From NCBI RefSeq assembly GCF_044769865.1, contig NZ_JBIZWA010000001.1, forward strand, positions 1,550,001-1,614,000: a stretch of 64,000 nucleotides of DNA. The letters are read 5' to 3'. A model generated the notes under the pieces. It saw nothing but the letters and a program-made list of their open reading frames with translations, had not been told where the DNA came from and searched no databases. The stretch is from Homoserinimonas sp044769865. GTDB taxonomy: Bacteria > Actinomycetota > Actinomycetes > Actinomycetales > Microbacteriaceae. The position numbers and the translations under genes are program-made. Positions 7,289-15,128 of the stretch are shown piece by piece; position 1 is the stretch's first letter; every line of letters begins with the position of its first letter.

Positions 7289-7687
7289 TTGGCTACACCG
7301 AAGTCGGCAGCGCGCAAGCCGCGCCGCAAGGAGAAGAAGAACGTCGCCGTGGGTCAGGCCCACATCAAGTCGACCTTCAACAACACGATCGTCACGATCA
7401 CCGACCCCACGGGTGCGGTGCTCAGCTGGTCCTCGTCCGGCGTCGTCGGATTCAAGGGCTCGCGCAAGTCCACGCCCTACGCTGCGCAGATGTCGGCCGA
7501 GTCGGCCGCTCGCCAGGCGCAGGAGCACGGCGTCAAGAAGGTCGACGTGTTCGTGAAGGGTCCGGGTTCGGGTCGTGAGACGGCGATCCGTTCGCTTCAG
7601 GCCGCGGGCCTCGAGGTCGGCAGCATCAACGACGTGACGCCCCAGGCGCACAACGGATGCCGCCCGCCCAAGCGTCGTCGCGTCTAA
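7289..7687 (+). CDS. rpsK: 30S ribosomal protein S11
   Basis: S11 (132 aa) forms part of the platform around the mRNA 3' region. AHIKSTFNNTIVTITDPTGAV and the C-terminal INDVTPQAHNGCRPPKRRRV are family signatures. It starts at a rare TTG codon, supported by AGGAGAA upstream and by the ATPKSAARKPRRKEKKN N-terminus. rpoA follows after a 161-nt gap, with no rpsD between them. Confidence 0.97.
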   Translation: MATPKSAARKPRRKEKKNVAVGQAHIKSTFNNTIVTITDPTGAVLSWSSSGVVGFKGSRKSTPYAAQMSAESAARQAQEHGVKKVDVFVKGPGSGRETAIRSLQAAGLEVGSINDVTPQAHNGCRPPKRRRV

Positions 7688-7697
7688 CAACGTGTCT

Positions 7698-7734
7698 GTG
7701 GGCTGGGCCGGCCTGAATGCTTGCCCAGCCCCAC
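7698..7734 (+). promoter_or_regulatory. Hairpin in the rpsK-rpoA gap
   Basis: GTGGGCTGGGC (7698-7708) pairs with GCCCAGCCCCAC (7723-7734) with one bulged base and a 14-nt loop. No T-run follows. It may lower or regulate read-through from the ribosomal genes into rpoA. Confidence 0.5.
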
Positions 7735-7810
7735 TGCCTTTCCACAACTCAACAAGCTTCACCGGCGGGCCAGCCACCCGTTGAAACGCCGCAGCGCCTA
7801 TTAACGCCTC

Positions 7811-7830
7811 AGTGTCAAATAGCGGACACT
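7811..7830 (+). promoter_or_regulatory. Small hairpin beside the rpoA ribosome binding site
   Basis: AGTGTC (7811-7816) and GACACT (7825-7830) are perfect inverted repeats with an 8-nt loop, ending 6 nt before the GAAAGGA of rpoA. The position suits translational control or an operator; there is no direct evidence for either. Confidence 0.35.
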
Positions 7831-7848
7831 TTGCCGAAAGGAATACAC

Positions 7849-8841
7849 GTGCTCATTGCACAGCGCCCCACTCTTTCCGAAGAGAACATTTCCGAGTTCC
7901 GTTCACGCTTCGTGATCGAGCCGCTCGAGCCCGGCTTCGGCTACACCCTCGGAAACTCCCTCCGTCGCACCCTCCTCTCGTCGATCCCCGGTGCTGCCGT
8001 CACGAGCATCCGCATCGACGGCGTGCTGCACGAGTTCAGCACCGTCGCGGGTGTGAAGGAGGATGTCACCGAGATCATCCTCAACATCAAGCAGCTCGTC
8101 GTCTCGAGCGAGCACGACGAGCCGATCACGGCCTACCTGCGCAAGCAGGGTGCTGGCCAGGTCACGGCTGCGGACATCTCGGCGCCCGCGGGCGTGGAGA
8201 TCCACAACCCTGAGCTGCTCATCGCCACGCTCAACGACAAGGCGAAGTTCGAGCTCGAGCTGACGGTCGAGCGTGGCCGCGGCTACGTCTCGGCGACGCA
8301 GAACCGCAACGAGTTCAGCGAGGCCGGCCAGATTCCGATCGACTCGATCTACTCGCCCGTGCTCAAGGTCACCTACCGCGTCGAGGCGACGCGTGCCGGT
8401 GAGCGCACCGACTTCGACCGCCTCGTGGTCGACGTGGAGACGAAGCCCGCCATCAGCCCCCGCGACGCGATCGCGTCGGCCGGCCGCACGCTGACCGAGC
8501 TCTTCGGGCTCGCCCGTGAGCTCAACTCGGCCGCTGAGGGTATCGAGATCGGCCCCGCGCCGGTTGACGCCGTGCTCTCGACCGAGCTCAGCATGCCGAT
8601 CGAAGACCTCGACCTGTCTGTGCGCAGCTACAACTGCCTCAAGCGCGAGGGCATCAACAACGTGAGTGAACTGGTCGCCCTCTCGGAGACCCAGCTCATG
8701 AACATCCGCAACTTCGGACAGAAGTCGGTGGATGAGGTCAAGGACAAGCTCGTGGAGATGGGCCTGTCGCTGAAGGACGCGGTTCCCGGGTTCGACGGCG
8801 CTCACTTCTACAGCGGCTACGACGAGTCCGAGGGCAACTAG
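7849..8841 (+). CDS. rpoA: DNA-directed RNA polymerase subunit alpha
   Basis: Alpha (330 aa) dimerises to nucleate the polymerase core; its C-terminal domain contacts UP elements and activators. The N-terminal domain contains FVIEPLEPGFGYTLGNSLRRTLLSSIPGAAVTS, and the C-terminal domain contains IEDLDLSVRSYNCLKREGINNVSELVALSE and RNFGQKSVDEVKDKL. The start chosen is GTG (LIAQRPTLSEENI), preceded by GAAAGGA; an upstream in-frame start at 7717 would add 44 residues unlike the family. Confidence 0.97.
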   Translation: MLIAQRPTLSEENISEFRSRFVIEPLEPGFGYTLGNSLRRTLLSSIPGAAVTSIRIDGVLHEFSTVAGVKEDVTEIILNIKQLVVSSEHDEPITAYLRKQGAGQVTAADISAPAGVEIHNPELLIATLNDKAKFELELTVERGRGYVSATQNRNEFSEAGQIPIDSIYSPVLKVTYRVEATRAGERTDFDRLVVDVETKPAISPRDAIASAGRTLTELFGLARELNSAAEGIEIGPAPVDAVLSTELSMPIEDLDLSVRSYNCLKREGINNVSELVALSETQLMNIRNFGQKSVDEVKDKLVEMGLSLKDAVPGFDGAHFYSGYDESEGN

Positions 8842-8904
8842 CGCCTTCGGCCCCGGCCGTCTGCCTGCCTGACACCCCCTTTTTGATTACTGGAGATCTA
8901 GAAA

Positions 8905-9513
8905 ATGCCTAAGCCCACCAAGGGTGCCCGCCTCGGAGGCGGTCCCGCGCACGAGCGGCTCATGCTCGCCAACCTGGCGGCTGCCCTCTTCACCCACAAG
9001 AGCATCAAGACGACCGAGCTGAAGGCCAAGCGCCTGCGCCCCGTCGCCGAGCGCATGGTCACCTTCGCGAAGCGTGGCGACCTGCACTCGCGTCGTCGCG
9101 TGCTGTCGGTCATCCGCGACAAGAGCGTCGTGCACGAGCTCTTCACCGAGATCGCACCGCTCGTTGCTGAGCGTGAGGGCGGCTACACCCGCATCACGAA
9201 GCTCGGCTTCCGCAAGGGCGACAACGCGTCGATGGTGCAGATCGAGCTCGTGCTCGAGCCCGTCAACGCCAAGCCGAAGGCCAAGGCTGACAAGCCCGCC
9301 AAGGCCGAGAAGCCCGCCGCCGAGGAGCCCGTCGCCGACGAGACGACGGATGTCACGGAGGAGACCCCCGCGACGGAGACCCCCGTCGAGGAGACCGCTG
9401 CTCCCGCCGACGAGGCGTCGGTCGAGGCGACCAACGAGGCTGCTGACGAGGCGACCGCCGGCACTCCCGAGGGCGCTGCCCCCGAGGGTTCGGCCAACCA
9501 GCAGAAGGACTAG
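8905..9513 (+). CDS. rplQ: 50S ribosomal protein L17 with acidic C-terminal extension
   Basis: L17 lies near the polypeptide exit tunnel. Residues 1-~122 are a complete L17 (MPKPTKGARLGGGPAHERLMLANL...GGYTRITKLGFRKGDNASMVQIELV). About 80 residues follow, first Lys/Pro/Ala-rich and then strongly acidic (many Glu, Thr, Ala and Pro), giving 202 aa instead of the ~120-aa core. A terminator follows the stop, ending the alpha-type operon. GGAGATC lies before the ATG. Confidence 0.95.
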   Translation: MPKPTKGARLGGGPAHERLMLANLAAALFTHKSIKTTELKAKRLRPVAERMVTFAKRGDLHSRRRVLSVIRDKSVVHELFTEIAPLVAEREGGYTRITKLGFRKGDNASMVQIELVLEPVNAKPKAKADKPAKAEKPAAEEPVADETTDVTEETPATETPVEETAAPADEASVEATNEAADEATAGTPEGAAPEGSANQQKD

Positions 9514-9532
9514 TTCCGCAAGGAACATCGCG

Positions 9533-9559
9533 AAGGCCCCGCTCATCGAGCGGGGCCTT
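9533..9559 (+). terminator. Terminator hairpin after rplQ
   Basis: A perfect 12-bp stem, AAGGCCCCGCTC (9533-9544) and its complement (9548-9559), with a 3-nt loop, 19 nt after the rplQ stop. It is followed by a weak T-rich tail (cgtcgttc). It ends the alpha operon and faces the 3' end of the reverse-strand acyltransferase. Confidence 0.75.
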
Positions 9560-9622
9560 CGTCGTTCCTGGACCGCGGCGGCATGGCTGAACGTGCGCGG
9601 CATCGCCACGGCGACCGTCGGT

Positions 9623-11557
9623 CTAGGTGGGCTGCGGCGCGAGCCCGTAGTCGCGCGGTCCGACGACGGGCGGTAGTTCGGCGAGGCGCTGTAGGGCGTC
9701 TTGCACGGCGGCCGCGTAGACGAGCCCGCCCGCATCACCGGGGTGGATCTGGTCGCGAGCAAGGAGCCGCAGCTGGGGTGCGATGGAGTCCCGCCAGTTC
9801 GCGAGCTCCACGTCGCGGTACTGCTGCGCGAACGACGTGAGGGTCGAGTTCACCCCGTCGGTCCACCAGCGTGGCGCGTGCACGTTGACGAGCACGAGCT
9901 GGTGTGCGGTGCCGAGCAGCTCGCGAACTTCGGCGAGCGTCTCGGTGTCGACCGGGCCGTTGGTGCCGAGGCCCAGCAGCACGACGGGGCGAAGGGTGCC
10001 CGCGTCGAGGTGCGCACGGATGAGTGCTGGTGCGCTGGAGAACTGCCGGGAGACGGCGGCGTCGATATCGATGCCGGGGAGCACCTGCTGCATTGAGGCA
10101 GCGGAGGCGAGCATGACGGAGTCGCCGATCGCCGTGATCTGGTCGCCACCCGGGATCTCGGCTGGCGCGGACTGTGCCTCAGCCTCGGTCTCTCCGCCGT
10201 CTCCGGGAGCAGCGGGTGCCGGAGTCGCGGCATCGCGGATCGCATCCTGTCCCGCCTGGATCTGCTGCTGCACGCTTCCCGTTCCGGGGTCGGCCGCGAT
10301 GCCCGCGATGGTTCCCGCGGTCAGGGCGATGCTGCAGACGATTGCGAGGCCGGATGCCACGGCACGGCCCCAGCGCCGGGTCACCGTGCGCGCAGGGTCG
10401 ACGCTGGCCCCGCGCCATCCGCTCAGCGCACGCCATCCCGCTTGGGTCGCACCGCGGAAGCCGAGCCGTCGCACCGGTTGCTCGAGGTATGCGTAGGAGA
10501 GCTGCGCGGCGATGACTGTCACGAGGAGGGCGATTCCCGCCGTGATCCATGGTGCGCCCGGCCCGGGGGAGAGATCGGTGACGACGGCGGCCGCCAGCAC
10601 GTGCACGGGCCAGTGCCAGAGGTAGAGGCCGTAGGAGCGTTCGCCGATCCATGCGAGGGGGCGGATATCGAGCGCGCGGCCGAGGCGTGACTCCGGCTGA
10701 ATTCCCGCGAGGATGACGAGCGCGGTGAGTGCCGCGACGATCGCGAGACCGCCGCGGTAGGTGAGCGCGGAGTCGTCGCGCAGCACGAAGGCCGCCGCGA
10801 TGACCAGGCCGAGCGCGGTCACGCCGGCCGCCTGGATGGCCTTGGCACCTCGACCGCTGGGTCCGGATTGCGCGATGAAGGCGAGCGCCGCTCCCAGCGC
10901 GAGCCCAAAACTGTGCGTGTCGGTGCCGAAGTAGGCGCGGGTGGCGTCGCCCGCCGGGTCGGCCGTGAGCGCCATGCCGATGGCTGATGCGACGGCGAGG
11001 ACGAGCAGGATGGCGATCCGGAGGCGTCGCGCGGGCACGAGGAGCAGGAGCAGCAGCAACGCTGGCCAGACGACGTAGAACTGTTCCTCGACGGCGAGAG
11101 ACCAGAGGTTCCTGAAGAGCTCTGGCGTGGAGTCGTCGAAGTAGCTCTGGCCCGCCGCGACGGCGATCCAGTTGCTGCTGAAGGTGGCCGCCCCGAGCAC
11201 CTGCAGCCCGAGCCCGATGAGCACGTCGCCGCCGATGAGCCAGGCGATGCCGCCGCAGGTGATGACGAGCAGCCCGATCGCGGGGAGCAGCCGTCGCGCG
11301 CGGCGGAGCCAGAAGCGCCCGAGGTGGATGCGCCCGTCGCGTTCGCGTTCGCGCAGGAGCAGCGAGGTGATGAGGAAACCGCTGATGACGAAGAAGATGT
11401 CGACGCCGAGGAAGCCGCCGGGGAGTGCCGCGGGCATGAAGTGGTAGACGATGACGGCCAGCACCGCGACGGCACGTAGCCCGTCGAGGCCTGTGAAGCG
11501 CCCGGCTGCCGGGGTGCCGCGGAGGGCAGGCTCGGTCGTACTGGGTGTCGCGGTCAT
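9623..11557 (-). CDS. OafA/YrhL-type acyltransferase with SGNH domain
   Basis: Membrane acyltransferase (644 aa) of the acyltransferase-3 family fused to a C-terminal SGNH hydrolase-like domain; relatives O-acetylate peptidoglycan, polysaccharides or lipids. The N-terminal half has about ten membrane segments and the motifs RFTGLDGLRAVAVLAVIVYHF, GGFLGVDIFFVISGFLIT and NLWSLAVEEQFYVVWP. The outer SGNH domain shows GDS at residue 478, GTNG near 531 and DQIHP near 602. It lies alone between rplQ and truA, which are often neighbours in related genomes. The acceptor cannot be inferred from the sequence. Confidence 0.9.
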   Translation of the reverse strand: MTATPSTTEPALRGTPAAGRFTGLDGLRAVAVLAVIVYHFMPAALPGGFLGVDIFFVISGFLITSLLLRERERDGRIHLGRFWLRRARRLLPAIGLLVITCGGIAWLIGGDVLIGLGLQVLGAATFSSNWIAVAAGQSYFDDSTPELFRNLWSLAVEEQFYVVWPALLLLLLLVPARRLRIAILLVLAVASAIGMALTADPAGDATRAYFGTDTHSFGLALGAALAFIAQSGPSGRGAKAIQAAGVTALGLVIAAAFVLRDDSALTYRGGLAIVAALTALVILAGIQPESRLGRALDIRPLAWIGERSYGLYLWHWPVHVLAAAVVTDLSPGPGAPWITAGIALLVTVIAAQLSYAYLEQPVRRLGFRGATQAGWRALSGWRGASVDPARTVTRRWGRAVASGLAIVCSIALTAGTIAGIAADPGTGSVQQQIQAGQDAIRDAATPAPAAPGDGGETEAEAQSAPAEIPGGDQITAIGDSVMLASAASMQQVLPGIDIDAAVSRQFSSAPALIRAHLDAGTLRPVVLLGLGTNGPVDTETLAEVRELLGTAHQLVLVNVHAPRWWTDGVNSTLTSFAQQYRDVELANWRDSIAPQLRLLARDQIHPGDAGGLVYAAAVQDALQRLAELPPVVGPRDYGLAPQPT

Positions 11558-11583
11558 GGCCTATCGATGGTAGCCGGGACTCG

Positions 11584-11595
11584 TAGACTCGGCCT
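11584..11595 (+). promoter_or_regulatory. -10 box for a leaderless truA transcript
   Basis: TAGACT (11584-11589) is followed by 6 nt and then the GTG start of truA at 11596. No ribosome binding site is visible. This spacing fits transcription starting at or next to the start codon. Confidence 0.5.
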
Positions 11596-12519
11596 GTGGA
11601 TTCGCAGACGACGGTGGCAGGCGACGCGACCACACGCATCCGTCTCGACATTGCCTACGACGGTTCGGGCTTCAGCGGCTGGGCAAGGCAGCGGGGCCAG
11701 CGCACGGTGCAGGGCGAGATCGAGGCGGCGCTCGGGGTGCTTCTCAAGCGGCATCCTCCGGCGCCTCGACTGGTGGTTGCGGGACGAACGGATGCGGGCG
11801 TGCACGCGACGGGCCAGGTCGCCCACATCGACCTCACCCCTGACCAGCTGGCCGCCCTCCCGCTCGGGAGGCGGCCCGGCTCGAAGGGCGCGGCAGCGAA
11901 CAGGACCGCGGATGCCGACGGCCCAGAGTCCCTGGCGCGTCGCATCAACGGCATCGCTGGCCTCGATAGTGACTTCGTCGTGCACCGCAGCGCCGTCGCA
12001 CCCACCGGCTTCGACGCGCGGTTCTCGCCCGTGTGGCGCCGTTACGTATATCGGGTCGGCGACTCCTCGGTGGCGAGGAACCCGCTCCTGCGCCACAACA
12101 CGGTCTGGTACCCGGCGCCCCTCGACGAGGCGCGCATGAATGAGGCGGCGGCCGAGCTCCTGGGCCTGCACGACTTCGCCGCCTACTGCCGGCCGCCGCA
12201 GGAGGGCGCGACGACCGTTCGCACCCTGCAGGAGTTCTCCTGGCGGCGCGATGCCGACGGCGTGCTGGTGGGGGAGGTGCGGGCCGATGCCTTCTGCCAC
12301 AGCATGGTGCGCTCGCTGGTCGGCGCGTGTGTCTCGGCGGGGCGCGGAGTGCTCACGGCGACCCGCGTCGGCGAGATCCTGGAGGAGCGCGTGCGCGGCA
12401 GCGAGTTCAAGGTCATGCCCGCGAAGGGGCTCACGCTGGTCGAGGTCGGTTACCCGAGCGACGCAGAACTGGGTGCGCGTGCCGAGCAGACGCGCGCCCG
12501 CCGCGACCCCCTCGACTGA
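11596..12519 (+). CDS. truA: tRNA pseudouridine(38-40) synthase TruA
   Basis: Isomerises uridines 38-40 in the anticodon arm of many tRNAs. 307 aa; the catalytic aspartate is Asp66 in VAGRTDAGVHATGQVAH, and the substrate-binding DIAYDGSGFSGWA and FCHSMVRSLVGACVSAGRG are present. The GTG start lacks a ribosome binding site but lies 6 nt after a -10-like TAGACT. It is transcribed away from the acyltransferase, 38 nt apart. Confidence 0.95.
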   Translation: MDSQTTVAGDATTRIRLDIAYDGSGFSGWARQRGQRTVQGEIEAALGVLLKRHPPAPRLVVAGRTDAGVHATGQVAHIDLTPDQLAALPLGRRPGSKGAAANRTADADGPESLARRINGIAGLDSDFVVHRSAVAPTGFDARFSPVWRRYVYRVGDSSVARNPLLRHNTVWYPAPLDEARMNEAAAELLGLHDFAAYCRPPQEGATTVRTLQEFSWRRDADGVLVGEVRADAFCHSMVRSLVGACVSAGRGVLTATRVGEILEERVRGSEFKVMPAKGLTLVEVGYPSDAELGARAEQTRARRDPLD

Positions 12520-12527
12520 CCCCGCTT

Positions 12528-12587
12528 TCCCAACTCAGGAGTCTCGGGCTGTGCCGGTCGGCCGGTGAAGTGACTCCTGAGTTGGGA
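12528..12587. repeat. Long inverted repeat between truA and rplM
   Basis: TCCCAACTCAGGAGTC (12528-12543) and its exact complement (12572-12587) form 16-bp arms around a 28-nt GC-rich loop that can itself fold. It begins 8 nt after the truA stop and ends just before the rplM promoter. There is no T-run. It may be a terminator, but the perfect arms and the GC-rich loop also look like a dispersed palindromic (REP-like) element. Confidence 0.7.
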
Positions 12588-12595
12588 ACGTGAAA

Positions 12596-12624
12596 TTGAC
12601 CGACGGATGCCCGTGGGATAGAGT
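12596..12624 (+). promoter_or_regulatory. Promoter of rplM-rpsI
   Basis: TTGACC (12596-12601), a 17-nt spacer and TAGAGT (12619-12624) are a good housekeeping-sigma match. The predicted start near 12631 leaves a 130-nt leader before rplM. Confidence 0.7.
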
Positions 12625-12761
12625 TTCCCCTTGGTGTGTGCGTCTTGTGCGCCGCGCCCGATCTTGAGCCCTCCACCGGCCTGTTCTCACGTCATCGATG
12701 TGACAACCGCCACCGGAGTGGGATTCACGAACACCTCACTCGATCAGAAAGCAGCACTATT

Positions 12762-13208
12762 GTGACTCGCACATTTTCTCCCACGCCCGCTGACGTCAAG
12801 CGCGAATGGCTCGTCATCGACGCGACCGACGTCGTGCTGGGCCGTCTGGCCAGCCACGCTGCGACGCTTCTGCGTGGCAAGCACAAGCCGACCTTCGCGC
12901 CCCACATGGACATGGGTGACTTCGTCATCATCATCAACGCAGACAAGGTCGCGCTGACGGGTTCCAAGCTCGCGCAGAAGAAGGCCTACCGTCACTCGGG
13001 TTACCCGGGCGGCCTCAAGGCCACGAGCTACTCGGAGCTCCTCGAGACGCGCCCTGAGCGTGCGGTCGAGAAGGCCATCCGCGGCATGCTCCCCAAGAAC
13101 TCGATCGGTCGCGCCCAGCTCGCGAAGCTCAAGGTCTACTCGGGCCCGGAGCACCCCCACGCTGCCCAGCAGCCCAAGACCTACACCCTCGGCCAGGTCG
13201 CGCAGTAG
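12762..13208 (+). CDS. rplM: 50S ribosomal protein L13
   Basis: L13 (148 aa) is an early assembly protein of the large subunit. REWLVIDATDVVLGRLASHAATLLRGKHKPTFAPH and GMLPKNSIGRAQLAKLKVYSGPEHPHAAQQP are the family signatures. The GTG start (TRTFSPTPADVK) gives the standard actinobacterial N-terminus; an upstream in-frame start would add 42 residues that overlap the leader and do not look like L13. rpsI follows after 33 nt. Confidence 0.96.
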   Translation: MTRTFSPTPADVKREWLVIDATDVVLGRLASHAATLLRGKHKPTFAPHMDMGDFVIIINADKVALTGSKLAQKKAYRHSGYPGGLKATSYSELLETRPERAVEKAIRGMLPKNSIGRAQLAKLKVYSGPEHPHAAQQPKTYTLGQVAQ

Positions 13209-13241
13209 CGCCGGCCGTAAGAAATAAGGATTTCGAAGACT

Positions 13242-13727
13242 ATGGCGAAGATCGCAGACTCCATCGAGCAGGCTCCCGAGAGCTTCACGACTGAGACCCC
13301 CGCATCGGAGGCGCCCAAGGCTCCCCGTGCCGTCCTCAACGTTTCCGGCGCAGCCGTCGGCCGTCGCAAGCAGGCCATCGCCCGCGTGCGCATCGTCCCC
13401 GGCAGCGGCAGCTTCACGGTCAACGAGCGTCAGCTCGCCGACTACTTCCCCAACAAGCTGCACCAGCAGCTCATCAACGACCCGTTCAAGGTGCTCGACC
13501 TCCTCGGCAGCTACGACGTGACGGCCAAGATCACGGGTGGTGGCCCCTCGGGCCAGGCCGGTGCACTCCGCCTTGCGATCGCTCGCGCGCTCAACGAGGT
13601 CGACCGCGAGAACAACCGCGCGACCCTCAAGAAGGCTGGCTTCCTCACCCGTGACGCTCGCGTCATCGAGCGCAAGAAGGCTGGTCTCAAGAAGGCCCGC
13701 AAGGCGTCGCAGTTCTCCAAGCGCTAA
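13242..13727 (+). CDS. rpsI: 30S ribosomal protein S9
   Basis: S9 (161 aa) reaches toward the P site with its C-terminal KAGLKKARKASQFSKR tail, which is intact. GRRKQAIARVRIVPGSGSFTVNER and ALRLAIARALNEVD are family motifs. About 33 residues of Glu/Pro/Ala-rich sequence precede the core. It is paired with rplM as in most bacteria, and glmM follows after 24 nt. Confidence 0.97.
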   Translation: MAKIADSIEQAPESFTTETPASEAPKAPRAVLNVSGAAVGRRKQAIARVRIVPGSGSFTVNERQLADYFPNKLHQQLINDPFKVLDLLGSYDVTAKITGGGPSGQAGALRLAIARALNEVDRENNRATLKKAGFLTRDARVIERKKAGLKKARKASQFSKR

Positions 13728-13751
13728 TCCTTTCCGGCGACGGACAAAGGA

Positions 13752-15116
13752 ATGGCTCGGCTGTTCGGTACCGACGGTGTTCGGGGTCTCGCTAATCGCG
13801 ACCTGACCGTCGAACTCGCGCTCGGCATCGCACAGTCTGCGGCCGTCGTGCTCGGCAAGGGCCGAGTCGCTGACGGCCGCAGGGCCTCCGGCCGCCGTCC
13901 CGTCGCGGTGATTGCACGTGACCCCCGAATCTCGGGCGAATTCATCTCGGCCGCTGTGGCCGCTGGGTTCGCGAGTTCGGGGGTCGACGTGCTTGACGCG
14001 GGGGTCATTCCGACGCCCGCTGCCGCATTCCTCATCGAGGACATCCGCGCCGATTTCGGCGTCATGATCTCGGCGTCGCACAATCCGGCTGACGACAACG
14101 GCATCAAGCTCTTCGCGGTGGGCGGTGTCAAGCTTCCCGACATCGTCGAGGACCGCATCGCGGATGCCTATGAGAAGGGCCGCAAGCTCGCGCCGACTGG
14201 CGTGGAGGTTGGGCGCATCCGTCGCTTCGCCGACGCCGAGGACCGCTACGTGCTGCACCTCCTGTCGACGCTTCCTGCGCGGCTCGACGGGCTGCACATC
14301 GTGCTCGACTGCGCGCACGGCGCCGCATCCGGTGTCTCGCCGCAGGTGTTCACGGATGCCGGTGCCCGCGTCACTGTGATCGGCGCCGATCCCGACGGCT
14401 TCAACATCAATGATGGTGTCGGCTCGACCCACATCGATCGCCTCGCGGAGGCGGTCGTCGCGCATGAGGCAGACCTCGGCATCGCCCACGACGGTGACGC
14501 CGACCGCTGCCTCGCGGTCGATCACACGGGCGCCATCGTGGATGGCGACCAGATCATGGCCATCCTCGCCCTTTCTCTCAAGGAGCGGGGCCTGCTCAAG
14601 CACGACACACTCGTTGCCACGGTCATGAGCAACCTCGGGCTGCGCCTCGCGATGGAGGAGAACGGCATCTCGACGGTGCTCACCTCGGTCGGCGACCGCT
14701 ACGTGCTGGAGGCGATGGAGGAGCACGGTTACAACCTGGGCGGCGAGCAGTCTGGCCACGTCATCATGAGCGATCATGCGACGACGGGCGACGGCATCCT
14801 GACGGGCCTCCAGCTGGCGGCCGAAGTCACTCGCACCGGAAAGTCCCTGGCAGAGCTCGCCTCGGTCATGACCGTGTACCCGCAGGTCATGATCAACGTG
14901 AAGGGCGTCGACCGTACGGCCCTCGAGGGCAACGAGATCATCGCATCCGCTGTCTCGGGCTGGGAGGAGCGCCTCGGTTCCACGGGTCGCGTACTTCTGC
15001 GCCCTTCCGGCACGGAGCCGATGGTGCGCGTCATGGTCGAAGCGGCCGATCACGAGACCGCGCAGCAGGCAGCTGAGGAACTCGCCGCCGTCGTTCGCGA
15101 GCAGCTCGCGAACTAG
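13752..15116 (+). CDS. glmM: Phosphoglucosamine mutase
   Basis: Converts glucosamine-6-phosphate to glucosamine-1-phosphate on the way to UDP-GlcNAc and peptidoglycan. 454 aa; the phosphoserine is Ser109 in MISASHNPADDNGIK, the metal loop is DGDADR, and the phosphate-binding loop is RPSGTEPMVRV. It lies downstream of rpsI, as in many actinobacteria, and glmS is 1 kb away, so the two amino-sugar steps are close together. It ends 12 nt from the convergent coaA. Confidence 0.97.
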   Translation: MARLFGTDGVRGLANRDLTVELALGIAQSAAVVLGKGRVADGRRASGRRPVAVIARDPRISGEFISAAVAAGFASSGVDVLDAGVIPTPAAAFLIEDIRADFGVMISASHNPADDNGIKLFAVGGVKLPDIVEDRIADAYEKGRKLAPTGVEVGRIRRFADAEDRYVLHLLSTLPARLDGLHIVLDCAHGAASGVSPQVFTDAGARVTVIGADPDGFNINDGVGSTHIDRLAEAVVAHEADLGIAHDGDADRCLAVDHTGAIVDGDQIMAILALSLKERGLLKHDTLVATVMSNLGLRLAMEENGISTVLTSVGDRYVLEAMEEHGYNLGGEQSGHVIMSDHATTGDGILTGLQLAAEVTRTGKSLAELASVMTVYPQVMINVKGVDRTALEGNEIIASAVSGWEERLGSTGRVLLRPSGTEPMVRVMVEAADHETAQQAAEELAAVVREQLAN

Positions 15117-15128
15117 CTGCGGGATCTC

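Noticed and set aside
12744..15053. A 769-residue open frame on the reverse strand across rplM, rpsI and glmM
   Set aside because: It is the antisense of three certain genes. High-GC codons leave few stops in that frame and its composition (Arg/Asp/Val/His-rich without domain motifs) is that of a shadow frame.
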